Of a stretch of 25,630 bases of DNA, positions 14,009 to 23,482 are shown in pieces. Source of the DNA: CAYVAP01 sp964343195 (GTDB taxonomy: Bacteria; Bacteroidota; Bacteroidia; J057); assembly GCA_964343195.1 (NCBI GenBank), contig CAYFIR010000099.1:1-25630 (forward strand), given 5' to 3'. Position 1 is the first letter of the stretch; each line of letters opens with the position of its first letter. A model generated the notes under the pieces. That model saw only the letters and a program-made list of their open reading frames with translations. It made no database searches and had not been told where the DNA came from. The position numbers were made by a program, and so were the translations under genes.

Positions 14009-17000
14009 ATGAGAAAACCCTGGATCAAACGTACCTTTAAATGGTTGGGATGGACAAGTGCCATTCTGATCTGGCTTGGGCTTTTGATTGTTTTTTTGGT
14101 TTCTCTCAGCCCGGTTCAGAACTGGCTGGTGCAGCAAACACGGGGCCGCCTGGAAAAGATGCTGGGTGTCCCGGTAGAAATTGCCGAGGTGGACGTAGCC
14201 CTTCCTGCCAGGGTCGTTTTAGGGGGCGTAGCTATCTGCGATCAAAAAGGGGGCACCATGTTAGGCACACAGGAGGTTCGCGTGAACCTGCTGTCCTTCT
14301 CGCTCTGGCGCTACATTCTGGAGCCCAATACCTTACAGACCTTAAGCGTTTCAGGGGTCTCGGTCATTCAGCCTGAGGCCAATATTTACCGCAGCCCTGA
14401 CGGAAAGCTCAACCTTCAGTTCCTGCTGGATGCGTTTGCTGGTGAAGAAAAGGAAGAGAAAAAAAGTGGCGGTTCCCTCCCCTTCAATATTTCGCTGGAA
14501 GACCTTAGAATCGCAAACGGTAGCTTCTTCTATTGCGATTCCACTCGGTTGGATTCTTCCAGGTTAGTCAAATACGAGGGAAAACTAAACCCCAACCAGA
14601 TGCAGGTCCGGGATTTGAACCTGAACCTATCGGCCAATCTTGATACCAGTCTTCGGGCCAAAGTCCACCTGGAATACCTTTCTCTCACGGAACAGTTTAC
14701 CAACTGGACGCTGGACCACCTATCGTTTCACCTCACAGCTGACTCTCTCCAACGAAACGGACTCAGAACTACCTATGTCCGCGACCTCGAACTCGACGCC
14801 GATGACACCCATATCCTGGCATGGGTCCACCTGCCTGACCAGGGGATCGAGGAATGGACGCGCTTTGACGAAAGTGTCCGGTATGAGGTGGTCTTAAAAC
14901 CTGGCAATCAGGTAGATTTTCATACCGTAAATATTCTGGCGGCTCAGAACCTCCCCCTGTACGGGACAGCAAAGGTCGATGGAGAATTCAGCGGAAGCTT
15001 AAAGTCTGTCATAGGCCAGTCGATTAACCTAGGGATCGGAGACAGTACCCGATTTGTAGCCAATCTCGCCATGACAGAAATTCTCGAGTCTGCCAGGACC
15101 CGCATGGATGTTTCGCTTGTGGAGGGAAAAGTGCTTCCTCTGGATCTTGAGCGAATGCTCATGGGGATTGATTTCCCACAGCAGGTCGATAACCTGCGCA
15201 CGCTGGGGATGACCGGGAGATTCATCGGCGGATATTATGACTTCGATGCCAGATTTAATTCGCAAACGCAGTTTGGGCAACTAGCGGGAGACGTCCACAT
15301 GACCATGCCTCCTTTGGTTCCCAGTAGCCAATACAAAGGCAGGCTGATCGCTAAAGGATTTAACGTTGATGCACTTGGCGTAACTGCTGACCCCGTTTCC
15401 ACCTCCCTCAACCTGAACACCCTGATCGAAGGGGCCGGTTTTTCACTGGAGCAGGGAAAACTGAAACTGGATGGCCTGGTGTACCAGTCAGATGTGATGG
15501 GCTATGCCGTGGACACCATCCAGGCGAATGTCAGGCTTGCCAGCCAGCAACTTGAAGGACACATCTATGCCTTCGACGGAACGGGCCGCGTAGACCTGGA
15601 AACCGACCTGGATCTTAGTAAGAGCCCCAATGTTTTCATAGCCAAGGGATCTGCCACGGAAATCGACCTCAATCGCTATGAGGTAATTGCTGACACCCAA
15701 TTCCTGAATACCTCCTTTGATATCAACCTTGAAGGAGATTCAATTGAAGGGCTGGTAGGAACGGCCAAACTGTTGGATACCCGTTTCAGAAAATACAATG
15801 GAGGGGCTGAACTGGTTATTCCCCAGTTTGAACTGCAGTCTGACTATCAGTTTGGGCGAGTCTCACGAGACTCCATCAAGCACCTGGGGCTGGCCAGTTC
15901 CCTTCTGAACGCCGACATTACAGGAAACTTCACATTTGACCGCGCGGGGCGATTCCTGAGAGAACTACAGACAGAAGCCGACCTTTTCCTTGCCAATGAT
16001 GACAGCCTCATCACGGCGTACTATGACAACAAAATTGTTGACAGTACAGATTTTGACATCGAGATATTTCTCCAGCCCCAGGACTCCATCAACCGGTTTT
16101 TCTCCTTTTTTGAAATCCCCGCGTATTTGGAGATCCAGGAAAATCGCCCGGCTGTTACGGCGTCCATGAGCTACATTTACAGTGGCCCCGGGATCGCGTT
16201 GGAAGAAGCCTATCTGCAGGTGGATAACCTGGACACGCTTTATGTAGAAGGCATTGCCACTCGGGTTCCTACCTGCGACATCAACCTTGTCAAAGACCCA
16301 CTGGAGAATGTCCTCCTGCTAAGTGGCGGGATGTACTGCAATGAGCTCTATCCTGACCCAAGGGTTCATCTTTCCCAAATCAGCCTGAACGTCCAGGGAG
16401 ATAGTCGTGACTTTACCAGTGACCTGAGTTTTGTGGAGGCTGACTCCCAACTTCAGGTAGGTGTCAACATGCAAACCTTTTTCCGTTCAGATGGCAGCAT
16501 CATCAACCAGCTAAAACCTGAGGTTTCCTACCTGATCATTCAGCAGGATTCCATCCTTTTCACTCAGGCCGATACCATCGGGATCAAGGGGGATTCTATC
16601 TGGCTCGAGGGGATCAGGATGGTGAATTCCAACCGCACCCGCTCATTTGAAACCTATGGAGTGGTCTCTCCAAGGGAAGAGGACATTCTTCATGTTGGCC
16701 TCGAAAACCTGGAGCTCAGCACCCTGAATGAGCTGGTGGATATTGGGTATGATGTTGATGGAACCGTTGACGTCAACGCTGACATTCGGGGAGTGCTGGG
16801 AGAAACCAAGGTCAACCTGAGGAGCGATCTGGCAGACTTCTCTCTGGACGGATACCACTACGGGAATTTTGACATCAGCAGTGTTTATATCCCAGGGAAT
16901 GAAGCACTGGACATCGAAGCCAAACTGTTTGATGTAAATGACACAACCCTGCTGATCAAAGGGCAGTACCTGCTGGACAATGAGACAAGCCCACTCGCCT

Positions 17001-18640
17001 TTAGTCTATCCACCCAAAAAGGGTTTCCTCTTGGGTATATTACCCCCTTTGTGGATGGGGAGCTGTATGGCATCGAGGGAAGAGTAGGCCTGCAGGAGTT
17101 TACCATCCGGGGTACCCCCTCCAATCCAGTAGTAAATGGGGTCGGGTTCTTCGAAGAGGCAGGCTTCGGGGTGTCATATTTCAAAACCCAGTATTCGCTT
17201 CGGGGTCGTATTCTGTTTGACAATGACCGGATAACACTGGAGGATCTGCGACTGCTTGATCGATTTAACAGCCTGGCGAGGCGCGCCTATCTGCACGGCG
17301 ATATTTTGCACAACAACCTCCGCGAATTCAGATTTGACCTGCAGGTGGACTCCGTTCAGAACTTTCTGTTCATGGATACCAAGAAGGCTGACAACGACCT
17401 GTTTTACGGAACCCTTTACCTGAAAAACGCATTGGCGGATATTACTGGAGACCTGGAAAATCTCTCCATGAATGCCATTGCCTCCTTTGGACGAGGAAGC
17501 GTTCTCAGGCTTCCCCTTACCAATAACAGCACCTATGGCCGCCCTGACTACATCATTTTCCAAAGCGACCGGGACACAACTGCGGATCGCACCAACACCG
17601 GCCTGTTGGGATATGAGATCAGCCTGACGGCTCTCCTAACCGAAAACCTGGAGGTAGAGCTGATTTTTGACGAGCGTGTTGGGGATATCATCCGAGGCAG
17701 AGGCGAAGGCAATCTCAATATGCTCGTAGATGAATCGGGGTCATTCTCCATGTTTGGCCGCTTTGAAGTTACCCAGGGAGACTACCTGTTCACCTCCCAA
17801 AATGTAATCAACAAGAAATTTGAAGTAGTCCCAGGTGGCAGCATCATCTGGACAGGAGACCCATATGATGCCCAAATCGATATTGAAGCGCGATATCCTG
17901 TTATGGCGGATATTCGGGACATCATTGGGTCAGATCAGGCCGTGCGGGTTCCGACCAATGTACTCATGCACATGGAAGGATCTCTGGAACAACCAGAGAT
18001 CAGCCTGTCAATTGAAATCAACAACCTGAGTGAATCCAGCGCCAGCGATGTGATATCCTACATCCGGGCGATCCAGAACGATGAACAGGAGCTGAACAAG
18101 CAGGTATTCAGTCTGATGGCTTTCAATCGGTTTGCTCCGGCGGGCCTCACCAGCCAACTGGCGGGGACCGGGGTCACCTCCAGTATTTCAGAGCTCCTTA
18201 GCAACCAGTTCAACTACTGGTTCTCACAGGTTACCAATGACAAGGTCAATGTAAACGTCAACGCTTCCAACTTCCAGGACATCAACCTGCTGATTTCCGC
18301 CAAACTCTTCAACGACCGCGTCACCATAGAACGCGATGGCGGAATCCCGGGCACAAGTTCTACCAATAATCAGGACCAGCTTTCCAGCCTTATCGGGGAT
18401 ATCAGCATCCTGATTCGGCTATTGCCCAACGAAGAAAGCAGCAACAATCAGACCCGCCCCAGCGAACTCGTTCTTGAAGTCTTTAACCGAAACTCCCTCA
18501 CCGAGTCTACTTTTGGCGGCAATAACACCTCTGTCCAGACTGGCCTGGGAATTTTCTTCAAAAAAGACTTCGACAGATTACAGGAACTGCTCAGGCGACA
18601 GAAAAAAGACAAAGAGAGCAGAAGAGAATCGGAGGAATAA
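14009..18640 (+). CDS. tamB: TamB-like translocation and assembly / lipid-transfer protein (DUF490)
   Basis: TamB-type proteins are anchored in the inner membrane and span the periplasm as a long hydrophobic beta-groove. In Proteobacteria TamB partners the Omp85 protein TamA in outer-membrane protein assembly and takes part in phospholipid transport. The 1543 residues begin with one membrane anchor (about 13-33, SAILIWLGLLIVFLVSL), followed by an AsmA-like start (VQNWLVQQTRGRLEKMLGVPVEI). Then come over 1000 residues of repeated beta-strand sequence, and the C-terminal TamB domain (about 1150-1520: RGRGEGNLNMLVDESGSFSM, GDYLFTSQNVINKKFEV, RFAPAGLTSQLAG, TGLGIFFKKDFD). A charged lysine/arginine/glutamate tail closes it. 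No TamA/Omp85 gene is in the window. The start is supported by the anchor and by the promoter at 13971-14002. The pairing with divergent tsaD is one I recall from other Bacteroidota. Confidence 0.94.
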   Translation: MRKPWIKRTFKWLGWTSAILIWLGLLIVFLVSLSPVQNWLVQQTRGRLEKMLGVPVEIAEVDVALPARVVLGGVAICDQKGGTMLGTQEVRVNLLSFSLWRYILEPNTLQTLSVSGVSVIQPEANIYRSPDGKLNLQFLLDAFAGEEKEEKKSGGSLPFNISLEDLRIANGSFFYCDSTRLDSSRLVKYEGKLNPNQMQVRDLNLNLSANLDTSLRAKVHLEYLSLTEQFTNWTLDHLSFHLTADSLQRNGLRTTYVRDLELDADDTHILAWVHLPDQGIEEWTRFDESVRYEVVLKPGNQVDFHTVNILAAQNLPLYGTAKVDGEFSGSLKSVIGQSINLGIGDSTRFVANLAMTEILESARTRMDVSLVEGKVLPLDLERMLMGIDFPQQVDNLRTLGMTGRFIGGYYDFDARFNSQTQFGQLAGDVHMTMPPLVPSSQYKGRLIAKGFNVDALGVTADPVSTSLNLNTLIEGAGFSLEQGKLKLDGLVYQSDVMGYAVDTIQANVRLASQQLEGHIYAFDGTGRVDLETDLDLSKSPNVFIAKGSATEIDLNRYEVIADTQFLNTSFDINLEGDSIEGLVGTAKLLDTRFRKYNGGAELVIPQFELQSDYQFGRVSRDSIKHLGLASSLLNADITGNFTFDRAGRFLRELQTEADLFLANDDSLITAYYDNKIVDSTDFDIEIFLQPQDSINRFFSFFEIPAYLEIQENRPAVTASMSYIYSGPGIALEEAYLQVDNLDTLYVEGIATRVPTCDINLVKDPLENVLLLSGGMYCNELYPDPRVHLSQISLNVQGDSRDFTSDLSFVEADSQLQVGVNMQTFFRSDGSIINQLKPEVSYLIIQQDSILFTQADTIGIKGDSIWLEGIRMVNSNRTRSFETYGVVSPREEDILHVGLENLELSTLNELVDIGYDVDGTVDVNADIRGVLGETKVNLRSDLADFSLDGYHYGNFDISSVYIPGNEALDIEAKLFDVNDTTLLIKGQYLLDNETSPLAFSLSTQKGFPLGYITPFVDGELYGIEGRVGLQEFTIRGTPSNPVVNGVGFFEEAGFGVSYFKTQYSLRGRILFDNDRITLEDLRLLDRFNSLARRAYLHGDILHNNLREFRFDLQVDSVQNFLFMDTKKADNDLFYGTLYLKNALADITGDLENLSMNAIASFGRGSVLRLPLTNNSTYGRPDYIIFQSDRDTTADRTNTGLLGYEISLTALLTENLEVELIFDERVGDIIRGRGEGNLNMLVDESGSFSMFGRFEVTQGDYLFTSQNVINKKFEVVPGGSIIWTGDPYDAQIDIEARYPVMADIRDIIGSDQAVRVPTNVLMHMEGSLEQPEISLSIEINNLSESSASDVISYIRAIQNDEQELNKQVFSLMAFNRFAPAGLTSQLAGTGVTSSISELLSNQFNYWFSQVTNDKVNVNVNASNFQDINLLISAKLFNDRVTIERDGGIPGTSSTNNQDQLSSLIGDISILIRLLPNEESSNNQTRPSELVLEVFNRNSLTESTFGGNNTSVQTGLGIFFKKDFDRLQELLRRQKKDKESRRESEE

Positions 18641-18667
18641 ATGCCTCTCCAGGCGATGAACTATCAT

Positions 18668-18694
18668 TGATTAATGGAGCAAATCAGTTTTTTT
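18668..18694 (+). terminator. Weak candidate terminator after tamB
   Basis: TGATT (18668-18672) and AATCA (18682-18686) form a short stem followed by G and seven T. The stem has only five A-T-rich pairs, so the call is weak; the position, 28 bases after the tamB stop codon, is suitable. Confidence 0.3.
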
Positions 18695-18797
18695 CACAAT
18701 TCTTTCCCAAAAACACCGTATATTTAAGAGAATCTGGTAACGTATGGTCTATTCTCATCGTAGGCCAGAGTCATTAATTTAAATTCAACCACACTTA

Positions 18798-19325
18798 ATG
18801 GGTAAGTCACAAGAAACTTTCAGTAAAAAAGAAAAAGAGAAGAAGCGTCTTAAGAAAAGACAGGACAAGCAGAATCGGAAGGAAGCACGTAAGGAGAACA
18901 ACAACAAAGGTGCTTCTTTGGATGACATGATCGCATACGTTGACGAATTTGGTAACATCGTTGACACTCCCCCCGATCCCACCAAACGTAAAAAAGTCAA
19001 GCTAGAGGATATCCAGATCAGCGTTCCTACCAAGGAAGATATAGAAGCACCTGCTCTCCTGATAGGGTTTGTGGACTTTTTCAACCACGAAAAGGGGTTC
19101 GGGTTTATCAAGGATCGTCAGGGTGAAAAGTATTTTGTACACATTACCAATGCCTATCCTGATATTCAGGAAGGAGATGAAGTAGAATTTGATACAGCCA
19201 TGACTCCAAAAGGGATCAACGCTGTGGACGTACTGCCAGCCGGATCAGCAGATCCTGGGCCTGAGCCTGAGCCTCAGCCTGAGCCTACGGCAGAAGGAGA
19301 GGAAAAGCCCGCTAACGAAGAATAA
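18798..19325 (+). CDS. Cold-shock-domain RNA-binding protein with lysine-rich N-terminus
   Basis: The 175-residue protein has three parts. Residues 1-37 are extremely rich in lysine, arginine and glutamate. Residues 38-60 hold the segment SLDDMIAYVDEFGNIVDTPP. Residues 87-147 form a CspA-type cold-shock domain with RNP1 KGFGFI (99-104) and RNP2 YFVHI (112-116). Ordinary CspA proteins have about 70 residues, so over half of this one is additional. The layout is one I recall in Bacteroidota Csp-like proteins; it likely binds single-stranded RNA or acts as an RNA chaperone. The C-terminal tail is acidic and proline-rich (PEPEPQPEP), encoded by short hexamer repeats near 19260-19287. The gene is monocistronic: 157 bases of untranslated DNA lie upstream, with a weak -7 box TATATTTA at 18719-18726, and a strong terminator follows. 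Confidence 0.92.
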   Translation: MGKSQETFSKKEKEKKRLKKRQDKQNRKEARKENNNKGASLDDMIAYVDEFGNIVDTPPDPTKRKKVKLEDIQISVPTKEDIEAPALLIGFVDFFNHEKGFGFIKDRQGEKYFVHITNAYPDIQEGDEVEFDTAMTPKGINAVDVLPAGSADPGPEPEPQPEPTAEGEEKPANEE

Positions 19326-19350
19326 GAGATTTTTCTCATTCAACATACTT

Positions 19351-19380
19351 AACGGCACCTGATATCCACAGGTGCCGTTT
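19351..19380. terminator. Strong bidirectional terminator between csp-like gene and tssO
   Basis: The perfect 11-bp stem AACGGCACCTG/CAGGTGCCGTT has a seven-base loop. T-rich sequence follows on the plus strand (TTTCTGTTT); the minus strand has a shorter T-run. It lies between the converging ends of the cold-shock gene and tssO and could end both transcripts. Confidence 0.85.
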
Positions 19381-19384
19381 CTGT

Positions 19385-20176
19385 TTATCTGGAAAGCTGA
19401 TCAAGTTTGGAAAGAATGGCCGTCAGGTCAGTAATCCAAAGGGTCAGGTCCTTTTTTTGGCCAGGTAGACGGGATTCTTCAAAACGGGCTCTTATGTCCT
19501 GCGTAAGGCCATCAAGATCACCTTGCACTGCCGCCAGTTCTACCTTGAGGGTAGTCATTTTATCCTGCAACTGGATCAGGTCATCTCCACCACCCTGTCC
19601 GCCACCCTTAAGAACAGCGATTCTTTCGTCCCTCATCGCGACCTTTTCCTGCTCAATGCGTAGCTGGCTTTCCAGGTCCTTAATCTGGCTGTCTAGCTCA
19701 TCCACCTCGTCTTCCTGATTATCAGACACTTCGTCCTGCGATTCGAGCAGTTTGCTAATCTCCGCCAATGCATGGTCCATTACATTTCGAGTCTCAGAAA
19801 TAGCCCTTATTTCTGCATCCAGCTCAGCCGGGGCTTCTCGCATAAGCCGTGACAGTTCACGGGAGAAGTCAGAAATTGCGACACGCAAATCCTGAATCTG
19901 AGCTGTAGATCGACCAGGATTTTCGATGGTTAGGTCGATCAGCAAATTGGTCTTATCTCGTAGTGAATCCTGTATACTTATCATCTGCCGCAGTTGCGCT
20001 AGTTCAGATTTGAGTTGCTGGTTTTCTTCTGTCAGCTTTTCGGATTCCTCACTTCCAACCCCAGCATTTCGCCAGAACAAAAGGGCCAGAATAATTACTG
20101 TAACAAGATAAAGGCCTGCCACTTTGAGCATTGCCATTGTGCGCTGATTACGATTGCTTACCTGTGCCGTAGCCAT
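19385..20176 (-). CDS. tssO: T6SS subtype iii membrane protein TssO (probable)
   Basis: The 263-residue protein has a short cytoplasmic N-terminus, one transmembrane helix (about 17-35, LKVAGLYLVTVIILALLFW), and then a long, mainly helical and coiled-coil region: ESEKLTEENQQLKSELAQLRQM at about 44-65 and further heptad stretches at 150-190 and 205-230. A glycine-rich hinge, GGGQGGG, breaks the coil at about 191-197. TssO is the single-pass inner-membrane protein of Bacteroidota T6SS (subtype iii), which lacks the TssJLM membrane complex of other subtypes. The assignment rests on topology and on position, last in the block and 25 bases after tssK; I see no diagnostic motif. Another T6SSiii accessory protein remains possible. 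The protein seems longer than TssO proteins I recall. Confidence 0.7.
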   Translation of the reverse strand: MATAQVSNRNQRTMAMLKVAGLYLVTVIILALLFWRNAGVGSEESEKLTEENQQLKSELAQLRQMISIQDSLRDKTNLLIDLTIENPGRSTAQIQDLRVAISDFSRELSRLMREAPAELDAEIRAISETRNVMDHALAEISKLLESQDEVSDNQEDEVDELDSQIKDLESQLRIEQEKVAMRDERIAVLKGGGQGGGDDLIQLQDKMTTLKVELAAVQGDLDGLTQDIRARFEESRLPGQKKDLTLWITDLTAILSKLDQLSR

Positions 20177-20201
20177 GAGTGTTAGGGGTTATCGGATGTT
20201 G

Positions 20202-21350
20202 CTAGAAAATATCGTCGGGGTCGCTTTTTTTGTCCTCAAATGAAATCCCAATGTCTACCATGCGCTTCCAGTCAAAGTTGGAAGTCGGCAGTCCCCGTTG
20301 TGCATGGTACATGCGCCCCAGCATTTGCACATATTGATCCACTATTGCCATCATTTCCTTCAGGTCTAGATGGTTGTAGCTCGCCTTTACCAGGCTCTCA
20401 ATCGATTCATGATAATCAGTCAGCTTGATGGACTGACTAAGAAAGTTGACCCATTCCTGGGAGGATTTTTCTCCCAGCTCGGCAAACAAATTCAACAAGG
20501 AACGGGCATGACGCTGTACTGCAGTCATAAAATACATTGGTGGTTGATACCTTAGAACTTCACGCTCCACCAGCAGGTCACTCGTTAAATAAAGAATTCT
20601 CAGAGTCAGACGCTGTGCGATAGGACCGACAGCAAGACTGTTGCTAAAGAGATCTTCCCCACTACCTTCTTCCAGTTTTCGTATTCGATTTAGAGTTTGG
20701 CTGCATTGGCCTTCCACCTCTTCCAGAATCCTGAACCAGCGGTCATACTGCTCATTCAATTGGGGGCAGGCAACCATAGCTGCACTCGGGGGAATAAATA
20801 GCGGATCCAGTTGAGGCTCAGCATCACTCAAATCAATTCTGCCCAAGGTGATATCAAATGCCCCCTGTGAAGAGGCAGCCCCCTGAACTATATTGGAAAG
20901 CTTTAGCCGAAAGTGGGGATGGGTACCTGGAAGTCTGGGCGGATGTTCCTCGGGGTCAGCCTGCCCTGTCGGTACACGCTCAAAGGGGTTGACTTCCAGC
21001 ACCACAAAACACTGAGTCGCCTGAGGGAATCGCTCCAGGACCTGCTGGGCAGTAGCCTCCAGCGTAGGAGATGGATCGGTATCATCCAATTCAAACAGGG
21101 CTCCATTAGGGGCAATCACCCTACAGGCTGTCAGGGTGATCAGCATTTGTCCGGATTGGTCCAGTTTGAACCAAAGGTCAAAAGCCTTTCCTGGAACGCC
21201 CAATCTTGGCGGAAGCAGGCCATAGGAGAAAGGAGTCAGGCCAGCCTGTGCCAGGTCGAACGTCTCCCCGCGTGCAGCAAATTCCTGTCCCAGAAAATGC
21301 TCCTTCCTGATCTTCATTCCATCCTGCCAGTTTATGGGAAGGTATTTCAT
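20202..21350 (-). CDS. tssK: T6SS baseplate subunit TssK (subtype iii)
   Basis: TssK trimers link the T6SS baseplate wedges to the membrane complex. The 382-residue protein begins with INWQDGMKIRKEHFLGQE (residues 6-23), the hallmark TssK N-terminus (W-x-G-M-x-x-x-x-HF). It has an N-terminal beta shell, a helical middle (about 205-300: QYDRWFRILEEVEGQCSQTLNRI) and a C-terminal receptor-binding region that ends VDIGISFEDKKSDPDDIF. TssK of subtypes i and ii has about 440 residues; the shorter form fits subtype iii. It lies 57 bases after tssN and 25 bases before tssO on the same strand, so all three are probably co-transcribed. The start ATG at 21348-21350 fits the conserved N-terminus. Confidence 0.9.
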   Translation of the reverse strand: MKYLPINWQDGMKIRKEHFLGQEFAARGETFDLAQAGLTPFSYGLLPPRLGVPGKAFDLWFKLDQSGQMLITLTACRVIAPNGALFELDDTDPSPTLEATAQQVLERFPQATQCFVVLEVNPFERVPTGQADPEEHPPRLPGTHPHFRLKLSNIVQGAASSQGAFDITLGRIDLSDAEPQLDPLFIPPSAAMVACPQLNEQYDRWFRILEEVEGQCSQTLNRIRKLEEGSGEDLFSNSLAVGPIAQRLTLRILYLTSDLLVEREVLRYQPPMYFMTAVQRHARSLLNLFAELGEKSSQEWVNFLSQSIKLTDYHESIESLVKASYNHLDLKEMMAIVDQYVQMLGRMYHAQRGLPTSNFDWKRMVDIGISFEDKKSDPDDIF

Positions 21351-21407
21351 TTGGCTATTTTGTTAATTGTTGTGAGGGTTTTGGGTATCAGGCCCTGGAT
21401 TATATTC

Positions 21408-22415
21408 CTATTTTTCAGTAAATGATATTTCAGAATCATCCTCTCCTCTACCCTTTTCCTGCGCGTTCCAGCCTTCACCATCAATCACAATGACATCGTC
21501 TTTTCTCTGTTCGTAATTTTGTGGAGAGGGCTCGGCTGTTTCGGGATCAAGCAACACCCTTTGTGCAAATATGAGGTCCCCTTCCTGTATTTCCTGGTTG
21601 ACGGCCATTTGTTCGGGGTCCAGTTCTCTCGAGGCGCCGCGACTGGATGCACGGGAGGCAAACACCCAGCCGATGGGATTTCCCTTTTCGTCCTTATCAA
21701 GGTGCTCGATGGGCGCCTGAGGGTTTTCTGAATTATACTTGGAGACAAACCGATGGAAAAAATCTCCAATCCGGACGTGCTGTGGTAATCTTGAGCGGAC
21801 ACTGATATCAGATTCAGATCTTCCAGTACCCTTCCTCCGGAGATTAACTGTCACCCACTGAAATGGATCCACCGGGAATTCTGGAGTTGCATAGGATGGG
21901 TAGCGCCACGCCCGAAATATTTTAGGAGGAATCTGCATGATCCAGTCATAGGTTCTGGCTACCAGATAGGGGATTGGAAACCACATGAAGGCCTGTGCCA
22001 GGGCCATGACATCTCCCTCAGAGTCAGGATTTAGCTTTGCATCAACTAGCCAAAAACACCCTAATCCGGCAAGCGTGACTACACATCCCATCAATACGGT
22101 CAGCAGGGTTTCCCCCAGGAAAGAACTCCGATCAGTCCAGTCAAACAAGTTGAATATCAGCAGTACATGGGCGATCCCCATGCTAATAAGCAGTCCCTGG
22201 AATATCAGAAATAGATCCTGAATCTGGCTTAGATCACCTAGCCCCAGAAGGCCTAACAAAGCTGAAACCAGCAGTCCGATCAGGAGGTAAAGCAATACCC
22301 CTTTGCGATCATAATGCCGATTTTTCTTCTGACTCTTGTTGAGCCAGGTGGTCAAAATCGTAATCAGGATAAACAGAACGACCAGTAGGATGATGATGGG
22401 GGCCTTATGTCTCAT
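21408..22415 (-). CDS. tssN: T6SS subtype iii membrane protein TssN (probable)
   Basis: The 335-residue protein has five predicted transmembrane helices (about 5-25, 39-60, 66-91, 102-124, 138-156) and a soluble cytoplasmic C-terminal domain (160-335). That domain includes PEFPVDPFQWVTVNLRRKG, SDISVRSRLPQHVRIGDFFHRF and GNPIGWVFASR, and ends in an acidic tail. This topology and its location between tssG and tssK match TssN, a multi-pass membrane protein of Bacteroidota T6SS thought to be part of its membrane anchor in place of TssJLM. I know no single catalytic motif for the family, so the call combines topology and context. Gaps of 49 bases to tssG and 57 to tssK suggest one operon. Confidence 0.78.
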   Translation of the reverse strand: MRHKAPIIILLVVLFILITILTTWLNKSQKKNRHYDRKGVLLYLLIGLLVSALLGLLGLGDLSQIQDLFLIFQGLLISMGIAHVLLIFNLFDWTDRSSFLGETLLTVLMGCVVTLAGLGCFWLVDAKLNPDSEGDVMALAQAFMWFPIPYLVARTYDWIMQIPPKIFRAWRYPSYATPEFPVDPFQWVTVNLRRKGTGRSESDISVRSRLPQHVRIGDFFHRFVSKYNSENPQAPIEHLDKDEKGNPIGWVFASRASSRGASRELDPEQMAVNQEIQEGDLIFAQRVLLDPETAEPSPQNYEQRKDDVIVIDGEGWNAQEKGRGEDDSEISFTEK

Positions 22416-22464
22416 GAAGCTATGGAGCTATTTTCAACAATGTCAACAAGGTAAACCGCCAGAG

Positions 22465-23415
22465 TTATTTTGCTAATTGAGTGGTGAAGCCCAGCCGGGC
22501 ATGGTGAGGCTCCCCCCCTAAATGCAAGATACTGTCTTCTTCCCTTACTTTCACCTCTGTCTGTACTGGCACCTCTACTGGCAGAAAGAATTCGGAAAGT
22601 AATTCAATTAGCCTAACATGCCTTCCCCCTTCTAGATAATCAATCAGTTGTGACCCGGCTATCGGTCCTATGGCCATTTTCAACCCTGGAAGGCCAAATG
22701 CAACCTGCCCACCTATAATCAGGTCCACTCCCAGGTAGTTGTCTCCCAGCGCTGGTAACATACTGTCTTCCATTCGCTCTTCGTGCCCCCAGAAAGGAGT
22801 CAGTTGGACCGGGGTTCTCAGGACGGCGCTCATGATCATCGCCACCTTCTCCAGATCGCCTTTATAGGTATAGCTCAGTGGCAATACATACAGTAAAGCT
22901 GTAATCTGATCTGAGCCTAAATCAGGAACGTCAATCCCCCAAAAGTCCCGTAAAAACACCTCCTGCCCCTCTTTCCTACTAAACCCAGAAAATACTTGAC
23001 GTTCCTGTTGTTCCATTTTTAGGCGAAAGCGGAAGAACTCCTGCTCCAAGGGCTGGAAAAAGTCACGCGCAGCAGCCTCTTCTTCCTGCTGGAGTTGCAC
23101 TTCTTTTGCAATTTCATCGGCAGACTTCTGAAACTTTCGAGTACGGGGGGCATGAAAAACTCCACTTGGCAAGCCATCATAGATTCCTTCACGGGAAGTT
23201 TGGAAAATAATGCGTTCGATACGTTCCAGTTTATCCCGGTAAGCCTCGACGTGGACCATGTCACGGCTGCTTCCGCGATGAAAAATTCCAACAGGTCGGA
23301 CCTCCATTCTCTCCTGTTCAAGCTGCTGATTTTCCACCAGCTCCGCCAGAATTACCTCCAGCCTATGATCAAAAGCCAGGGTATCGAGAGAGTGCTTTAG
23401 TTCATCAAAATTCAC
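22465..23415 (-). CDS. tssG: T6SS baseplate subunit TssG (subtype iii)
   Basis: TssG forms the baseplate wedge with TssF. The 316-residue protein shows the expected segments: RVIGIFHRG-like VRPVGIFHRGSSRD (about 41-54), TSREGIYDGLPSGVFHAP (about 73-90), a charged coiled region (98-125: KSADEIAKEVQLQQEEEAAA), and the C-terminal LGDNYLGVDLIIGGQVAFGL and IAGSQLIDYLEGGRHV (about 228-270). Similarity to proteobacterial TssG is remote, as known for subtype iii. The start codon is GTG at 23413-23415 with no in-frame ATG just upstream. It lies 189 bases after tssF, an unusually wide gap for this block, and 49 bases before tssN. Confidence 0.82.
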   Translation of the reverse strand: MNFDELKHSLDTLAFDHRLEVILAELVENQQLEQERMEVRPVGIFHRGSSRDMVHVEAYRDKLERIERIIFQTSREGIYDGLPSGVFHAPRTRKFQKSADEIAKEVQLQQEEEAAARDFFQPLEQEFFRFRLKMEQQERQVFSGFSRKEGQEVFLRDFWGIDVPDLGSDQITALLYVLPLSYTYKGDLEKVAMIMSAVLRTPVQLTPFWGHEERMEDSMLPALGDNYLGVDLIIGGQVAFGLPGLKMAIGPIAGSQLIDYLEGGRHVRLIELLSEFFLPVEVPVQTEVKVREEDSILHLGGEPHHARLGFTTQLAK

Positions 23416-23482
23416 CTTGATCCTGTTTTGGGTTATTTTTCACGCTACTGGACATTTTCATTTACGAACCACCTATTTTAGC

